A DNA stretch of 64,000 nt from DASYRM01 sp036004405. GTDB taxonomy: Bacteria > Acidobacteriota > Vicinamibacteria > Vicinamibacterales > UBA2999. The notes below the pieces were generated by a model. It ran no database searches. It had not been told where the DNA came from and was given only the letters and a program-made list of their open reading frames with translations. Each line of letters begins with the position of its first letter. Position 1 is the first letter of the stretch. This document shows positions 34,628 to 43,359 of this stretch, piece after piece. The position numbers were made by a program, and so were the translations under genes. Location of the stretch: positions 124,001 to 188,000 of the forward strand of contig DASYRM010000037.1 of NCBI GenBank assembly GCA_036004405.1. Reading direction: 5' to 3'.

Positions 34628-35070
34628 TGACCATCGTGACCAGACGGGCGGCCCTGGCCGCAGCGCTGACCGTTGCCCTCGTACTGCTGGGGGCGCCGGC
34701 GCGTGCGCACCATTCGTTCGGGGCCGAGTACGACTCGAACCAGCCCGTGACCATCACCGGTGTCGTGACGAAGATCGAGTGGACCAACCCCCACAGCTTC
34801 ATCTACCTCGATGTCACCGACGCCAGCGGCGCGAAGGTGAACTGGAAGCTCGAAGGCTATCCGCCCAACGTGCTCTATCGCACCGGGTGGAAGCGCGACG
34901 TGACGATGAAGGTGGGCGACACGGTGACGGTCTTTGCCTGGCGGGCGCGCCTCGGCGGACCGCTGGCGCATTCGCGCGAGGTCACCTTTGCCGACGGCAG
35001 CAAGCTGTTCTTCGGTCCGCCCGCCGGGACCGGCGACGGTGGCGCGGCGCCGGCCGTGAAGGTGCCGTGA
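34627..35070 (+). CDS. DUF6152 family secreted protein
   Basis: 147 residues, start overlapping the pobA stop by 1 bp. A signal peptide ends before HHSFGAEYDSNQPVTI. The core includes VVTKIEWTNPHSFIYLDV, with the NPH motif, then WKLEGYPPNVLYRTGWKR. The next gene, a GxW protein, also overlaps by 1 bp, so translation of the three is coupled. Co-transcription with catabolic genes suggests a role in the same pathway; the biochemical role is unknown. Confidence 0.8.
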   Translation: MTIVTRRAALAAALTVALVLLGAPARAHHSFGAEYDSNQPVTITGVVTKIEWTNPHSFIYLDVTDASGAKVNWKLEGYPPNVLYRTGWKRDVTMKVGDTVTVFAWRARLGGPLAHSREVTFADGSKLFFGPPAGTGDGGAAPAVKVP

Positions 35071-35876
35071 TGCGCGCGCCCTTCTTCGTCGCGCTAGCCA
35101 TTACCGCGTCATCGATCGTCACCCTCGCACAGGCTCCGGCAGCCGTGCCTCGCGGCGCCGACGGCAAACCGGATTTGACCGGCGTGTGGCAGGGCAGCAG
35201 CGTCCGTCCCGGCAAATGGGAGGACGCCAACAACGGGCTCGGGGTCGGCGGCACCGGGAAGGATCCGAGCGCACCGCCGAGCCTCGGCTCGCAGCAGGTG
35301 ATCACCGAGCCGGCGCCGTATCAACCATGGGCCGCGGCGCGCGTGCTCGAGTCGTACAACAAGCGCGGCATCGACGACCCCGCCGCGCTGTGCCTGCCGC
35401 CGGGCGTGCCGCGTCTCGTGATGGTGAGCCTGTTTCCGATCGAGATCGTGCAGACGCCGAAGCGGATCGTGTTCATGTACGAGTACATGAACGTGTTTCG
35501 ATCGATTCCGATTGATGCGCCGCATCCGCCGGATATCGCGCCCAGCTACCTTGGCGACTCCGTCGCGCGCTGGGAGGGCAACACGCTGGTCGTGGACGTG
35601 GTCGGGTTCAACGACAAGACGTGGCTCACCGGCACGGGCACGTTCCACTCGGAGGATCTGCACCTGGTGGAGCGCTACACGCGCGTGAGCAAGGATCGGA
35701 TCGACTTCGAGGCCACCATCGACGATCCCAAGGTGCTGACGAAACCGTGGACCATCCGCACCACGATGATGCTGCGCGAGGGCACGCGCGTGCAGGAATA
35801 CGTCTGCGCCGAGAACAATCAGGATCCCGCGCACCTCGAGCGGCTGTTGAAGGAAGGCGTCGGCTTCCGCCGCTGA
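35070..35876 (+). CDS. GxW-family secreted protein
   Basis: 268 residues, ATG overlapping the previous stop (TGATG). Signal peptide to about residue 21. This is the most canonical copy here: DGKPDLTGVWQGSS, CLPPGVPRLVM, VFMYEYMNVFRSIPID, SVARWEGNTLVVDVVGFND, KTWLTGTGTFHSEDLHLVER, ATIDDPKVLTKPWTIRT, QEYVCAENNQ. Two conserved cysteines (CLPPG and EYVC) may form a disulphide. It ends the phenolic-ester operon; a REP-like hairpin follows it. Function unknown. Confidence 0.78.
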   Translation: MRAPFFVALAITASSIVTLAQAPAAVPRGADGKPDLTGVWQGSSVRPGKWEDANNGLGVGGTGKDPSAPPSLGSQQVITEPAPYQPWAAARVLESYNKRGIDDPAALCLPPGVPRLVMVSLFPIEIVQTPKRIVFMYEYMNVFRSIPIDAPHPPDIAPSYLGDSVARWEGNTLVVDVVGFNDKTWLTGTGTFHSEDLHLVERYTRVSKDRIDFEATIDDPKVLTKPWTIRTTMMLREGTRVQEYVCAENNQDPAHLERLLKEGVGFRR

Positions 35877-35891
35877 GATCGATCAATCGAT

Positions 35892-35922
35892 CGTGGGGGC
35901 CACCTTCAGGTGGCCCGTCGTC
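35892..35922. repeat. REP-like hairpin
   Basis: GGGCCACC-TTCA-GGTGGCCC (35897-35916), perfect 8-bp stem with the TTCA loop shared by the other copies. It sits between convergent genes and may act as a two-way terminator. Confidence 0.7.
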
Positions 35923-36140
35923 TACCAGCCCTGCTGGACGGCGTAGAAGAGCGCGAGGCCGATTGCGGCGCCGACGCCCACCATCGACAGCACGGAGCTG
36001 GTGAAGTAGGGGTAGGCCAGGAACAGCAGGCCCGCCACCGCGTGCGGCCAGCGTCCTGCCTTCTTGCCGTACGTCAACAACACGAAGCCGATGCCGCCCG
36101 GGATCAGCGAGAGCAGCAGTGTGTTGGCGTCGAAGTCCAT
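35922..36140 (-). CDS. Small hypothetical membrane protein
   Basis: 72 residues with two hydrophobic segments (LLLSLIPGGIGFVLLTYG and VLSMVGVGAAIGLALFY) separated by a basic loop GKKAGRWPH, consistent with an inner-membrane hairpin. Its ATG overlaps the stop of the upstream phosphatase gene by 1 bp (TAATG), so it is translationally coupled. I do not recognise the family. Confidence 0.65.
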   Translation of the reverse strand: MDFDANTLLLSLIPGGIGFVLLTYGKKAGRWPHAVAGLLFLAYPYFTSSVLSMVGVGAAIGLALFYAVQQGW

Positions 36141-36565
36141 TACAGCGATTCCAGGTAGGCGGCGAACGTCTCGTTGAAGAGCGCGCCGGGGCGGCGGTCG
36201 CGCAGGCGCGCGACGACCTCGCGGCCCGGCATCCCGAGCTCGTGCAGGATCAGCCCCGCCACGAGCGCCGAGCGGTTGAACCCCATGCCGCAGTGCGAGA
36301 GCACCACGTGTCCGTCACGCACGAGCGACGCGCCGAGCTTCGCGATCCCGTGCAGCTTGGCGATGGGCGGCAGCTGCTCGTCGAGGATCGGGAAGTAGAC
36401 GTAGAGGCACTCGCCAGGCACGCTGGGAATGCAGTGGTCGAGCCCGCCTTCAAGGTCGATCACCGTGTCGATCTTGAGGGATTGCAGCGGCGCCCACTCC
36501 TGAATCGCCGGTGATATGAAGAGGCGGCACTCGTCGTCGACCTGACAGACATCGAGGGTGAGCAT
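36140..36565 (-). CDS. Dual-specificity/tyrosine-phosphatase-like protein
   Basis: 141 residues. It has the Cys-based phosphatase signature HCGMGFNRS (H91, C92, R98, S99) with a candidate general acid Asp in FPILDEQ (D62), so it has the minimal DSP core. No signal peptide, so cytoplasmic. It starts 17 bp after the MHS transporter gene and overlaps the next small membrane protein gene, forming a three-gene minus operon. The substrate (phosphotyrosine, phosphoinositide or other) is unknown. Confidence 0.8.
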   Translation of the reverse strand: MLTLDVCQVDDECRLFISPAIQEWAPLQSLKIDTVIDLEGGLDHCIPSVPGECLYVYFPILDEQLPPIAKLHGIAKLGASLVRDGHVVLSHCGMGFNRSALVAGLILHELGMPGREVVARLRDRRPGALFNETFAAYLESL

Positions 36566-36582
36566 GGCGGGATCCTACCGGT

Positions 36583-37893
36583 TCATTCCCGATCGCGCTG
36601 CCCCCGGTGCTCGGGCAGCAGAAAGCAGCATGCCAGGCTGATTACGGAGCAGATGGCGATGTACCACGCGATCGAGGCAGAGGTGCCGTACTGCTTGAGC
36701 AGCAGCGTGGCGACGATCGGGGCCGGACCGCCCGCGGTGATCGACGCCAGCTGATAGCCGAGCGACGAGCCGCTGTAGCGCACCGAGGCGGGAAAGCTCT
36801 CGGCGATGAACGCCGCCTGCGGCCCGTATTGGATGTCCTGGATCGGGTTCGATAGCAGGATCGCCAGGAAGACCAGCGGCAGCGAGCGGGTGTCGAGCAG
36901 CTGGAAGTATATGAACGGGAACACGATCATCAGCGCGCAACCGGTCCCGATGATGGTGCGGCGGCCGTACAGATCCGATAGATGCCCGAACAAGGGATTG
37001 GCGAGGCACGACACCACCGCCATCGCCATCACCATGTTCAGCACCAGCCCGCGCCCGAAGCCCAGTACCGTCGTCGCGTAGGTGATGACGTAGGTCGTGT
37101 AGATGTAGAAGCACACCTGCTGGCTGGTCCGGAGCAGCGTGGCAAACACCACTTCCTTGCCGTGGTGCCGCAGCACCTGGACGATCGGCGCTTTCACGAT
37201 GGCGCCGGTCTTCTTGAGCTCCTCGAAGACCGGGGTTTCCTTCACGCCCGAGCGGATGTAGAAGCCGGTGATGACGAGGGCGACGCTGGCGAGGAACGGG
37301 ACGCGCCAGCCCCAGTCGAGAAACGCCTGGTCCGAGGTGAACCCGGTCATCAGCGCCATCGCGCCGTTGGCGAGCACCATGCCGCCCGGCGCGCCGAGCT
37401 GCGCAAAGCTGGTGGTGAAGCCGCGCCGCTTCGGATCGGTCCACTCGGCGGCCATCAGCACCGATCCGCTCCACTGGCCGCCGATGGCCAGCCCCTGCAG
37501 CACACGGCCGATGGTGAGGAACACCGCGCCCCAGATGCCGATGACGTCGTAGCCCGGCGTCAGCCCCACCGCCATGGTGGAGGCGCCCATCACGATCATC
37601 GTGAAGACGAGGAGCTTCTTGCGGCCGACGCGATCGCCGAAGTGGCCGAAGATGGCCGCGCCCACCGGCCGCGCGACGAACCCCACGAAGAACGTGGTGA
37701 ACGACAGCATGGTGGCGACGAACGGGTCGGACGACGGGAAGAACTTCTGCGGAAAGACGGCGGCGGCCGCCACGCCGTAGAGGAAGAAGTCGTACCACTC
37801 GATGGTGGTCCCGACCGAGGCCGACACCACCGCCCGGATCTGGTGGCGGCGGAGGGCGTGGTCGTGGAGGGGAACGGCAGCGGCGTCGGTCAC
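36583..37893 (-). CDS. MFS transporter, MHS (metabolite:H+ symporter) family
   Basis: 436 residues, GTG start at 37893. The N-terminus has the MHS hallmark SASVGTTIEWYDFFLYG, then FVARPVGAAIFGHFGDRVGR (loop 2-3 signature GHFGDRVGRKK), and a 12-helix pattern through VRYSGSSLGYQLASITAGG. Family members import shikimate, citrate, aromatic acids, betaine or dicarboxylates with protons. Proximity to pobA and esterases makes an aromatic acid a reasonable guess, but it is on the other strand and not in that operon. Confidence 0.83.
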   Translation of the reverse strand: MTDAAAVPLHDHALRRHQIRAVVSASVGTTIEWYDFFLYGVAAAAVFPQKFFPSSDPFVATMLSFTTFFVGFVARPVGAAIFGHFGDRVGRKKLLVFTMIVMGASTMAVGLTPGYDVIGIWGAVFLTIGRVLQGLAIGGQWSGSVLMAAEWTDPKRRGFTTSFAQLGAPGGMVLANGAMALMTGFTSDQAFLDWGWRVPFLASVALVITGFYIRSGVKETPVFEELKKTGAIVKAPIVQVLRHHGKEVVFATLLRTSQQVCFYIYTTYVITYATTVLGFGRGLVLNMVMAMAVVSCLANPLFGHLSDLYGRRTIIGTGCALMIVFPFIYFQLLDTRSLPLVFLAILLSNPIQDIQYGPQAAFIAESFPASVRYSGSSLGYQLASITAGGPAPIVATLLLKQYGTSASIAWYIAICSVISLACCFLLPEHRGQRDRE

Positions 37894-37947
37894 GCGCGCA
37901 TTGTATCCGCCTCGGTTCCGAGGTGAAGCCGCGCTAGGATCCGGGGC

Positions 37948-40698
37948 ATGGCATTCCGCATGCGCCGGTCCGTCGCCCTCGTGTGTCTGCTCCTCGCGGC
38001 CGCCGTGACCTCGCTCGGCGGCCAGACCGCCCGGCCCGCGTTCGATCGCAAGGCCGTGGAGATTCCGTATCAGAAGTTCGTCCTCGACAACGGCCTGACG
38101 CTGCTGGTCCACACCGACCACGCGGTGCCGGTCGTGGGCGTGAACCTCTATTACGCCGTCGGCTCGCGCAACGAGCGGCCGGGCAAGACCGGTTTCGCGC
38201 ACCTGTTCGAGCACTTCTTTTTCAACGGCTCGCAGCACCACCCCGGCGGATTCCGCGAAGCGATGGACGACCTGGGCGCCAACAACCGCAACGGCACCAC
38301 CAGCCAGGACCGCACCAACTTCTTCGAGGACGTGCCGACGTCGGCGCTCGAGCGCACGCTGTTCCTCGAAGCCGACCGCCTCGGGTTCCTGGCGCCGCAG
38401 ATCAACCAGGCGATGCTCGAGCGCGAGCGCGGCGTGGTGCAGAACGAGAAGCGGCAGGGCGAGAATCAGCCGTACGGACGCGTGTTCAATCACATCTTCG
38501 AGCAGATGTACCCGAAGGGCCATCCCTACAGCTGGCCGGTGATCGGCAGCATGGAGGACCTGAACGCCGCCTCGCTCCAGGACGTGAAAGAGTGGTACGC
38601 CAGCTACTACGGTCCGAACAACGTAGTGCTGGCGCTGGCCGGCGACATCACGGCAGAACGCGCGCTGGCGCTGGTGAAGAAGTACTTCGACGGCATTCCG
38701 GGCGGACCGCCCGTGGAGCGCGTCGAGCAGTGGGTGCCCCGGCTCGATGCGCCGATGCGCGACCGCATGTACGACCGCGTGCCGCAGGCGCGCATCTATC
38801 GGGCGTATCACGCCCCCGCGTGGCGCGACGAGGACATCCCGCGCCTGCAGCTCTTCGCCAGCGTGCTCAGCGGCTCGCGGAGCGCGCGGCTCGATCGCCG
38901 GCTGGTCTACGACCAGGAACTGGCGACGACCGTCACGGCGAGCGTCGAGATGTCGGCGCTCGCCAGCCTGTTCGTGATCACCGCGACGGTGAAGGACGGC
39001 GTCGACCCCGATCGCGTCGAACGGGAGATGGATGCCATCGTGACGGAGTTCCTGAAGCAGGGGCCCACCGAGGCCGAGCTCCAGCGTGCGCGCAGCCGCA
39101 TCCTGTCCGACTTCACGCGCGGCGCCGAACGCTTGGGCGGATTCGGCGGCCGCTCCGACATCCTCGCGGAGAGCATGACGTTCGACGGTCGGCCCGATGG
39201 CTACCTCGATCGTCTCGAGCGTGTGGCGACGGCAACGGCGGCGCAGGTGCGAACGACCGGGCAGAAATGGCTCGAGGCAGCGCCCTACACGCTGCTCGTG
39301 TCGCCCTATCCGACGCTGCGGCCGGGGCAGTCGACCCTGGACCGGAACGTCGTGCCGCCGCTCGGCGAGCCGCCCGACGTCACTTTCCCCAAGGTGCAGC
39401 GCGCGACGCTCGCCAACGGACTCAAGGTGATTCTGCTCGAGCGACATTCGAGCGCGCTCGTCAACGTGACGCTCGCGGTGGATGCGGGCTATGCGGCCGA
39501 CTCCGCGGAGAAGGCTGGCGCGGCGTCGCTGGCGCTCGACCTGCTCGACGACGGCACCACCACGCGCGACACGTTCAAGATCGCCGACGAGCTCGACGCG
39601 ATTGGCGCGCGCATCACCACGGGCAGCTCGCTCGATCTGTCGTTCGTGCGGCTGCAGGCGCTGTCGAACGCGCTGGCGCCGGCGCTCGGCATCTACGCGG
39701 ACGTGGTGCTGCGCCCCTCGTTTCCGCAGGCGCTGGTGGACCTGGCGAAGAAACGGCGCCTGGCACAGATCGGCCAGGAGAAGGCGACGCCGGTGCAGGC
39801 CGCCACCCGCATGATGCCGACGCTCCTGTACGGCGCGAGCCACGGCTACGGGAACCCGCTGAGCGGCTCCGGCTTCGAGCGCACGGTTTCCGCCATCACG
39901 CGCGACGATCTGGCGGGGTGGCACCGCAGCTGGTTCCAGCCCGGGAGCGCGACCGTCATCGTCACCGGCGATACCACGCTGGCGGCGGTCGTGCCCGAGC
40001 TCGAGAAAGCCTTCAGCGCGTGGAAGGCGGGCAAGGCGCCCGCCAAGCGCGTGTCGCCCGTGAGCGCCACCGCCGGCGGCCGCGTGTACCTCATCGATCG
40101 TCCGGGCGCGCCGCAGTCGGTCATCCTCGCGGGCCACGTGTCCGAGCCTGGCGGTCAGCCCGAGGATCTCGCCATCGACACCGTGATGCGCAACTTCGGC
40201 GGGCTGGCGACGTCGCGCCTCAATCGCAACCTGCGCCTCGACAAGCATTGGAGCTACGGCACGCAGGGCCTGCTGCAGGACGCGCGCGGGCAGCGCCCGC
40301 TCTTCGTGCTGGCGCCGGTGCAGACCGACAAGACCAAAGAGAGTGTCGCCGAAGTGATCAAAGAGCTGAGCGACATCGCCGGTGCGCGCCCGATCCGCGG
40401 CGAGGAGTTCGCCAGCATCATGCGCACGCAGACGCTGGGGCTGCCCGGACGCTGGGCCACGCTGCAGGCGCTCGAGGCGGCCGCGATTCAGATCGTCAAC
40501 TACGGCTACCCGGATGACTACTTCTCGACCTACGCGAGCCGTGTGCGCGGGCTGCGCGAAGGCGAGCTCGACGCCGCCGCGCGCAAGTTCATCCGCCCAT
40601 CACAGATCGTGTGGGTGATCGTCGGCGACCTGTCGCAGATCGAGAAGGGCGTGCGCGAGCTGAATCTCGGGACGGTGACCGTCGTCGACGCTTCGTAA
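37948..40698 (+). CDS. Exported M16-family zinc metallopeptidase
   Basis: 916 residues with a signal peptide (to about residue 26). Two M16 repeats. The N-terminal half has the inverted zinc motif HLFEH (about 86-90, within GFAHLFEHFFFNGS) and the downstream Glu in LERERGVVQNEKRQGEN. The C-terminal half (about 480-900) is the inactive partner repeat, with ARATL-like TLANGLKVILLERHSSALVN opening. Typical length for fused M16 peptidases (about 900). Probably a periplasmic oligopeptidase. It starts 54 bp from the divergent MHS gene. Confidence 0.87.
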   Translation: MAFRMRRSVALVCLLLAAAVTSLGGQTARPAFDRKAVEIPYQKFVLDNGLTLLVHTDHAVPVVGVNLYYAVGSRNERPGKTGFAHLFEHFFFNGSQHHPGGFREAMDDLGANNRNGTTSQDRTNFFEDVPTSALERTLFLEADRLGFLAPQINQAMLERERGVVQNEKRQGENQPYGRVFNHIFEQMYPKGHPYSWPVIGSMEDLNAASLQDVKEWYASYYGPNNVVLALAGDITAERALALVKKYFDGIPGGPPVERVEQWVPRLDAPMRDRMYDRVPQARIYRAYHAPAWRDEDIPRLQLFASVLSGSRSARLDRRLVYDQELATTVTASVEMSALASLFVITATVKDGVDPDRVEREMDAIVTEFLKQGPTEAELQRARSRILSDFTRGAERLGGFGGRSDILAESMTFDGRPDGYLDRLERVATATAAQVRTTGQKWLEAAPYTLLVSPYPTLRPGQSTLDRNVVPPLGEPPDVTFPKVQRATLANGLKVILLERHSSALVNVTLAVDAGYAADSAEKAGAASLALDLLDDGTTTRDTFKIADELDAIGARITTGSSLDLSFVRLQALSNALAPALGIYADVVLRPSFPQALVDLAKKRRLAQIGQEKATPVQAATRMMPTLLYGASHGYGNPLSGSGFERTVSAITRDDLAGWHRSWFQPGSATVIVTGDTTLAAVVPELEKAFSAWKAGKAPAKRVSPVSATAGGRVYLIDRPGAPQSVILAGHVSEPGGQPEDLAIDTVMRNFGGLATSRLNRNLRLDKHWSYGTQGLLQDARGQRPLFVLAPVQTDKTKESVAEVIKELSDIAGARPIRGEEFASIMRTQTLGLPGRWATLQALEAAAIQIVNYGYPDDYFSTYASRVRGLREGELDAAARKFIRPSQIVWVIVGDLSQIEKGVRELNLGTVTVVDAS

Positions 40699-40703
40699 AT
40701 CTT

Positions 40704-40773
40704 CGTAGGGGCCGCCTTCAGGCGGCCCGACGGTGTACGTAGTTGCGGGTCTTTAGACCCGCCCGCCCGTACG
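40704..40773. repeat. Double REP-like hairpin
   Basis: GGGCCGCC-TTCA-GGCGGCCC (40709-40728) followed by a second hairpin, GCGGGTCT-tt-AGACCCGC (40745-40762). Both stems are perfect. The unit starts CGTAGGGG like other copies and ends near CGTACGG. It lies between the peptidase and the antitoxin gene. Confidence 0.7.
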
Positions 40774-40817
40774 GACCGGAATCACCATGAGACCATTGAT
40801 CCGAGGAAATGATGCAC

Positions 40818-41051
40818 ATGCCCAATGTGTTGATCCGCGACCTCGACAACGACGTTCTCGAGCAACTGAAGGCAGCGGCCAAAGCCAACCGCAGATCGCT
40901 GCAGGCGGAAATCCACGATGTTCTGCGCCGAGCGAACACGCGCAACCTGGCGGAGACGCGGCGGCTCTCCTCCAAATGGTTGAAGCGGCTCAATCGTTCG
41001 AATCACTCCGATAGCGCCGCCCTCATCCGCGAGGACCGGGACGTCCGGTGA
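40818..41051 (+). CDS. FitA/VapB-type antitoxin
   Basis: 77 residues from the ATG at 40818 (MPNVLIRDLDNDVLEQLK); GAGGAA at 40803-40808 favours this start over the ATGs at 40809 and 40812. The N-terminal ribbon-helix-helix (NVLIRDLDNDVLEQLKAAA, then RRSLQAEIHDVLRR) is typical of FitA-like antitoxins that autoregulate. The C-terminal tail (ETRRLSSKWLKRLNRSN onward) would bind the toxin. Its stop overlaps the GTG start of the adjacent toxin gene (GTGA), the normal TA arrangement; that toxin gene is frameshifted. Confidence 0.8.
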   Translation: MPNVLIRDLDNDVLEQLKAAAKANRRSLQAEIHDVLRRANTRNLAETRRLSSKWLKRLNRSNHSDSAALIREDRDVR

Positions 41052-41478
41052 AGGTTTTCGTCGTCGATGCCAGCCTCGTCGTGAAGTGGTTCGTACCCGA
41101 GGTCCACTCGCAGACGCTCGGAAATGGCTCGATACGCCGCATGACTACATCGCACCTGACCTCGTGTTTCCGGAGGCTGGGAATCTGATGTGGAAGAAGG
41201 TCCGCCGCGGCGAGTTGAGCCCTGACGATGCGCAGGGTCTCCTCAACGACCTGTCGGCCGTCGGCATAGAGGTGGTTTCGATGCGTGCTCTCGTGTCGGA
41301 CGCTCACAAGTTGGCCGTCGCCGCTGGGATCACGGTCTACGACGCGACGTACCTGGCACTCGCCGTTCGGCTCGAGACGCAGCTCATCACCGGCGACGAC
41401 AAGTTTGCGCGGAGGCTGGCCGAGCACCCGGTGCTTGCTCCCCATATTCGGTCGGTTGAGGATTTCGTCTCCGAGTAG
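41048..41478 (+). pseudogene. VapC-type PIN-domain toxin, frameshifted
   Basis: Starts at GTG 41048, overlapping the antitoxin stop: VKVFVVDASLVVKWFVPEVHS contains the first PIN Asp (DAS). After VHS the frame shifts: the same gene continues in another frame as ADARKWLDTPHDYIAPDLV, PEAGNLMWKKVRRGELS, TVYDATYLALA and LITGDDKFAR, keeping the acidic PIN residues, and ends at 41478. A single missing base near 41109-41113 (CTCGCAGAC instead of CTCGGCAGAC) explains it. Uncorrected, the gene ends early with an out-of-frame tail, so no toxin would be made. A sequencing error is possible. Confidence 0.75.
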
Positions 41479-41512
41479 CTCTCGTTCGAGTGGCGCAGCG
41501 CTGCGCGACGTC

Positions 41513-43249
41513 TTATGAGGCCAGCGCCCGGGTGATGGCGGCCTGCAGCGCGGCCAGGCCGGCGCGAACGTCGGCACGGAGGTGCACGCGCAGTGCCCGG
41601 CGCTCGCGTTCGGCCAGCACCTGGAAGTCGCCGCGCGCCTGCGCGGCCTTCACCACGCCGAAGGTGAAGCGGCGCCCCGGCACCGGCAGGTCGGCGGCGT
41701 CGTCGCAGGTGAGCTGCAGGAACACGCCGGTGTTCGGGCCGCCTTTATAGGCCTGCCCGGTCGAGTGCAGGAAGCGCGGGCCGAAGCCCACGCACGTCGC
41801 GGTGCCACGCGCGTCGCGGACCGCCTGCCGGATCTGCTGGAGCGGCGCCTCGTTGGCCGCGCTCATCTCGAGATAGGCCAGCAGCGCGAAGTAGTCGCCG
41901 TCGGCGATTCGGCCAAGGTGGGCGCGCAGCACGCTGTCCAGCGTGGGCTGCGAGCCGGCCGACGCCGTGAGCGCCGCGCTGTTCCGCGCGTCGGCGTAGA
42001 GCGCGACTCCGCCGCCCGTGAAGAAGGGCGCTTCGTCCGGAAGCATGCCGGCCCGTTCGTACTCATCGGTCAGCGCGCGGGTCGCGATCTTGCTCGCCTC
42101 GACATCCGGCTGGTTGAACGGGTTGATGCCGATGTGCGCGCCCGCCACCGCGGTCGCGATTTCCCAGCGGAAGAACTCCTGCCCGATGGCATACGGCTCG
42201 TGCACGCCGATGCGGATCACCGGGTGCCCGGCGCGCTCCAGCGCGTCGACCGTCTGGTCTTGCGCGCGGTCGGGGGCGGTGGTGAGCCGGAGGTAGACGA
42301 ACACGCGGTCCTGGCGGTACGGCGCCGCCGGCGCTGGCACCTCGCCGTCGATCGGGATCAGGCCGAGACCAGACTTGCCCGTGGACTCGGCGATGAGCTG
42401 CTCGAGCCACGCGCCGAGGGTTCCGATGCCGGGCGACGTGACGAAGGTCACTTTGTCGCGCCCGCGCGCGGCCAGCACGCCGAGGGCGGTCCCGAGCACG
42501 ACGCCCGGGTTGGCCGCGGCGCGAACCGAGGGGCCGCAGGCGCTCACCATCTGCGCGGTCGTGCGCAGGAAGCGCCCGACATCCAGCCCCATCAGCGCCG
42601 CGGGGACCATCCCGAAGGACGAGAGCGCCGAGTAGCGGCCGCCGATCGACGGCACGCCGAAGAAGATGCGCGAGAAGCCGAGCCGCTCGGCTTCGGCCTG
42701 CAGGCTCGACCCCGGATCGGTGATGGCCACGAACCTCGCGCCGGCCTGGCCCTTGCCGACCGCTGCTTCGATGCGCGCGAAGAAGTAGCTCAGGAAGATG
42801 TTCGGCTCGAGCGTGCTGCCCGACTTGCTCGACACGATGCACACGGTCCGCGTCAGGTCGAGGCGCTGCTCGATCGCGGCGATCTGTGCCGGGTCGGTGG
42901 AGTCGAGCACGTGCAGCTCGGGGCGTCCCGTGATGCGTCCGAAGGTGCGGCGGAGCACCTCGGGCGCCAGGCTCGATCCGCCCATGCCGAGCAGCAGCAC
43001 GTCGCGAAAGCCCGCCTTCGTGATCTCGGCCGCAAACTGCGTCAGGCCATCGACCTGCGCGAGCTGGTCGTCGGCCACCGACAGCCAGCCGATCCACTTG
43101 TCCTCGTCGGTGCCGGTCCACAGAGACCGGTCGCGGTTCCACAAGCGTTCACTTTTGCCGCCGGCTTGCCAGTCCTCGAGGGCGGCGTCAACGGCAGCGG
43201 AATCGTCGGGCGAAAGCGACAGGGCGAGGGTGTTCACGGCTGCCAGCAT
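41513..43249 (-). CDS. pgi: Glucose-6-phosphate isomerase (Pgi domain, standalone)
   Basis: 578 residues from the ATG at 43249 (MLAAVNTLALSLS). SIS-type phosphoglucose isomerase: VLLLGMGGSSLAPEVLRRT, VCIVSSKSGSTLEPN (phosphate-binding SKSG), RYSALSSFGMVPAA, HIGINPFNQPDVEASK. This form is the one usually seen as the C-terminal half of bifunctional transaldolase/Pgi proteins, where the transaldolase is N-terminal; here it is alone. It interconverts glucose 6-phosphate and fructose 6-phosphate in the cytoplasm. A longer in-frame start at 43375 adds 42 residues without support. Confidence 0.85.
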   Translation of the reverse strand: MLAAVNTLALSLSPDDSAAVDAALEDWQAGGKSERLWNRDRSLWTGTDEDKWIGWLSVADDQLAQVDGLTQFAAEITKAGFRDVLLLGMGGSSLAPEVLRRTFGRITGRPELHVLDSTDPAQIAAIEQRLDLTRTVCIVSSKSGSTLEPNIFLSYFFARIEAAVGKGQAGARFVAITDPGSSLQAEAERLGFSRIFFGVPSIGGRYSALSSFGMVPAALMGLDVGRFLRTTAQMVSACGPSVRAAANPGVVLGTALGVLAARGRDKVTFVTSPGIGTLGAWLEQLIAESTGKSGLGLIPIDGEVPAPAAPYRQDRVFVYLRLTTAPDRAQDQTVDALERAGHPVIRIGVHEPYAIGQEFFRWEIATAVAGAHIGINPFNQPDVEASKIATRALTDEYERAGMLPDEAPFFTGGGVALYADARNSAALTASAGSQPTLDSVLRAHLGRIADGDYFALLAYLEMSAANEAPLQQIRQAVRDARGTATCVGFGPRFLHSTGQAYKGGPNTGVFLQLTCDDAADLPVPGRRFTFGVVKAAQARGDFQVLAERERRALRVHLRADVRAGLAALQAAITRALAS

Positions 43250-43359
43250 GCGATCGAACGCCGCAACGAAACAAGCTGGGCCCGTCGGCAGTTGCGGGCC
43301 ATGCCCGGCTTTGGCGCGTATGAGGCAGGGGCGGCAGGAAGCCGCCCGGAGGGCCGAGT

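Noticed and set aside
37894..40248. Long minus-strand frame continuous with the MHS transporter
   Set aside because: The extension is His/Arg-rich antisense of the M16 peptidase; the transporter begins at the GTG at 37893.
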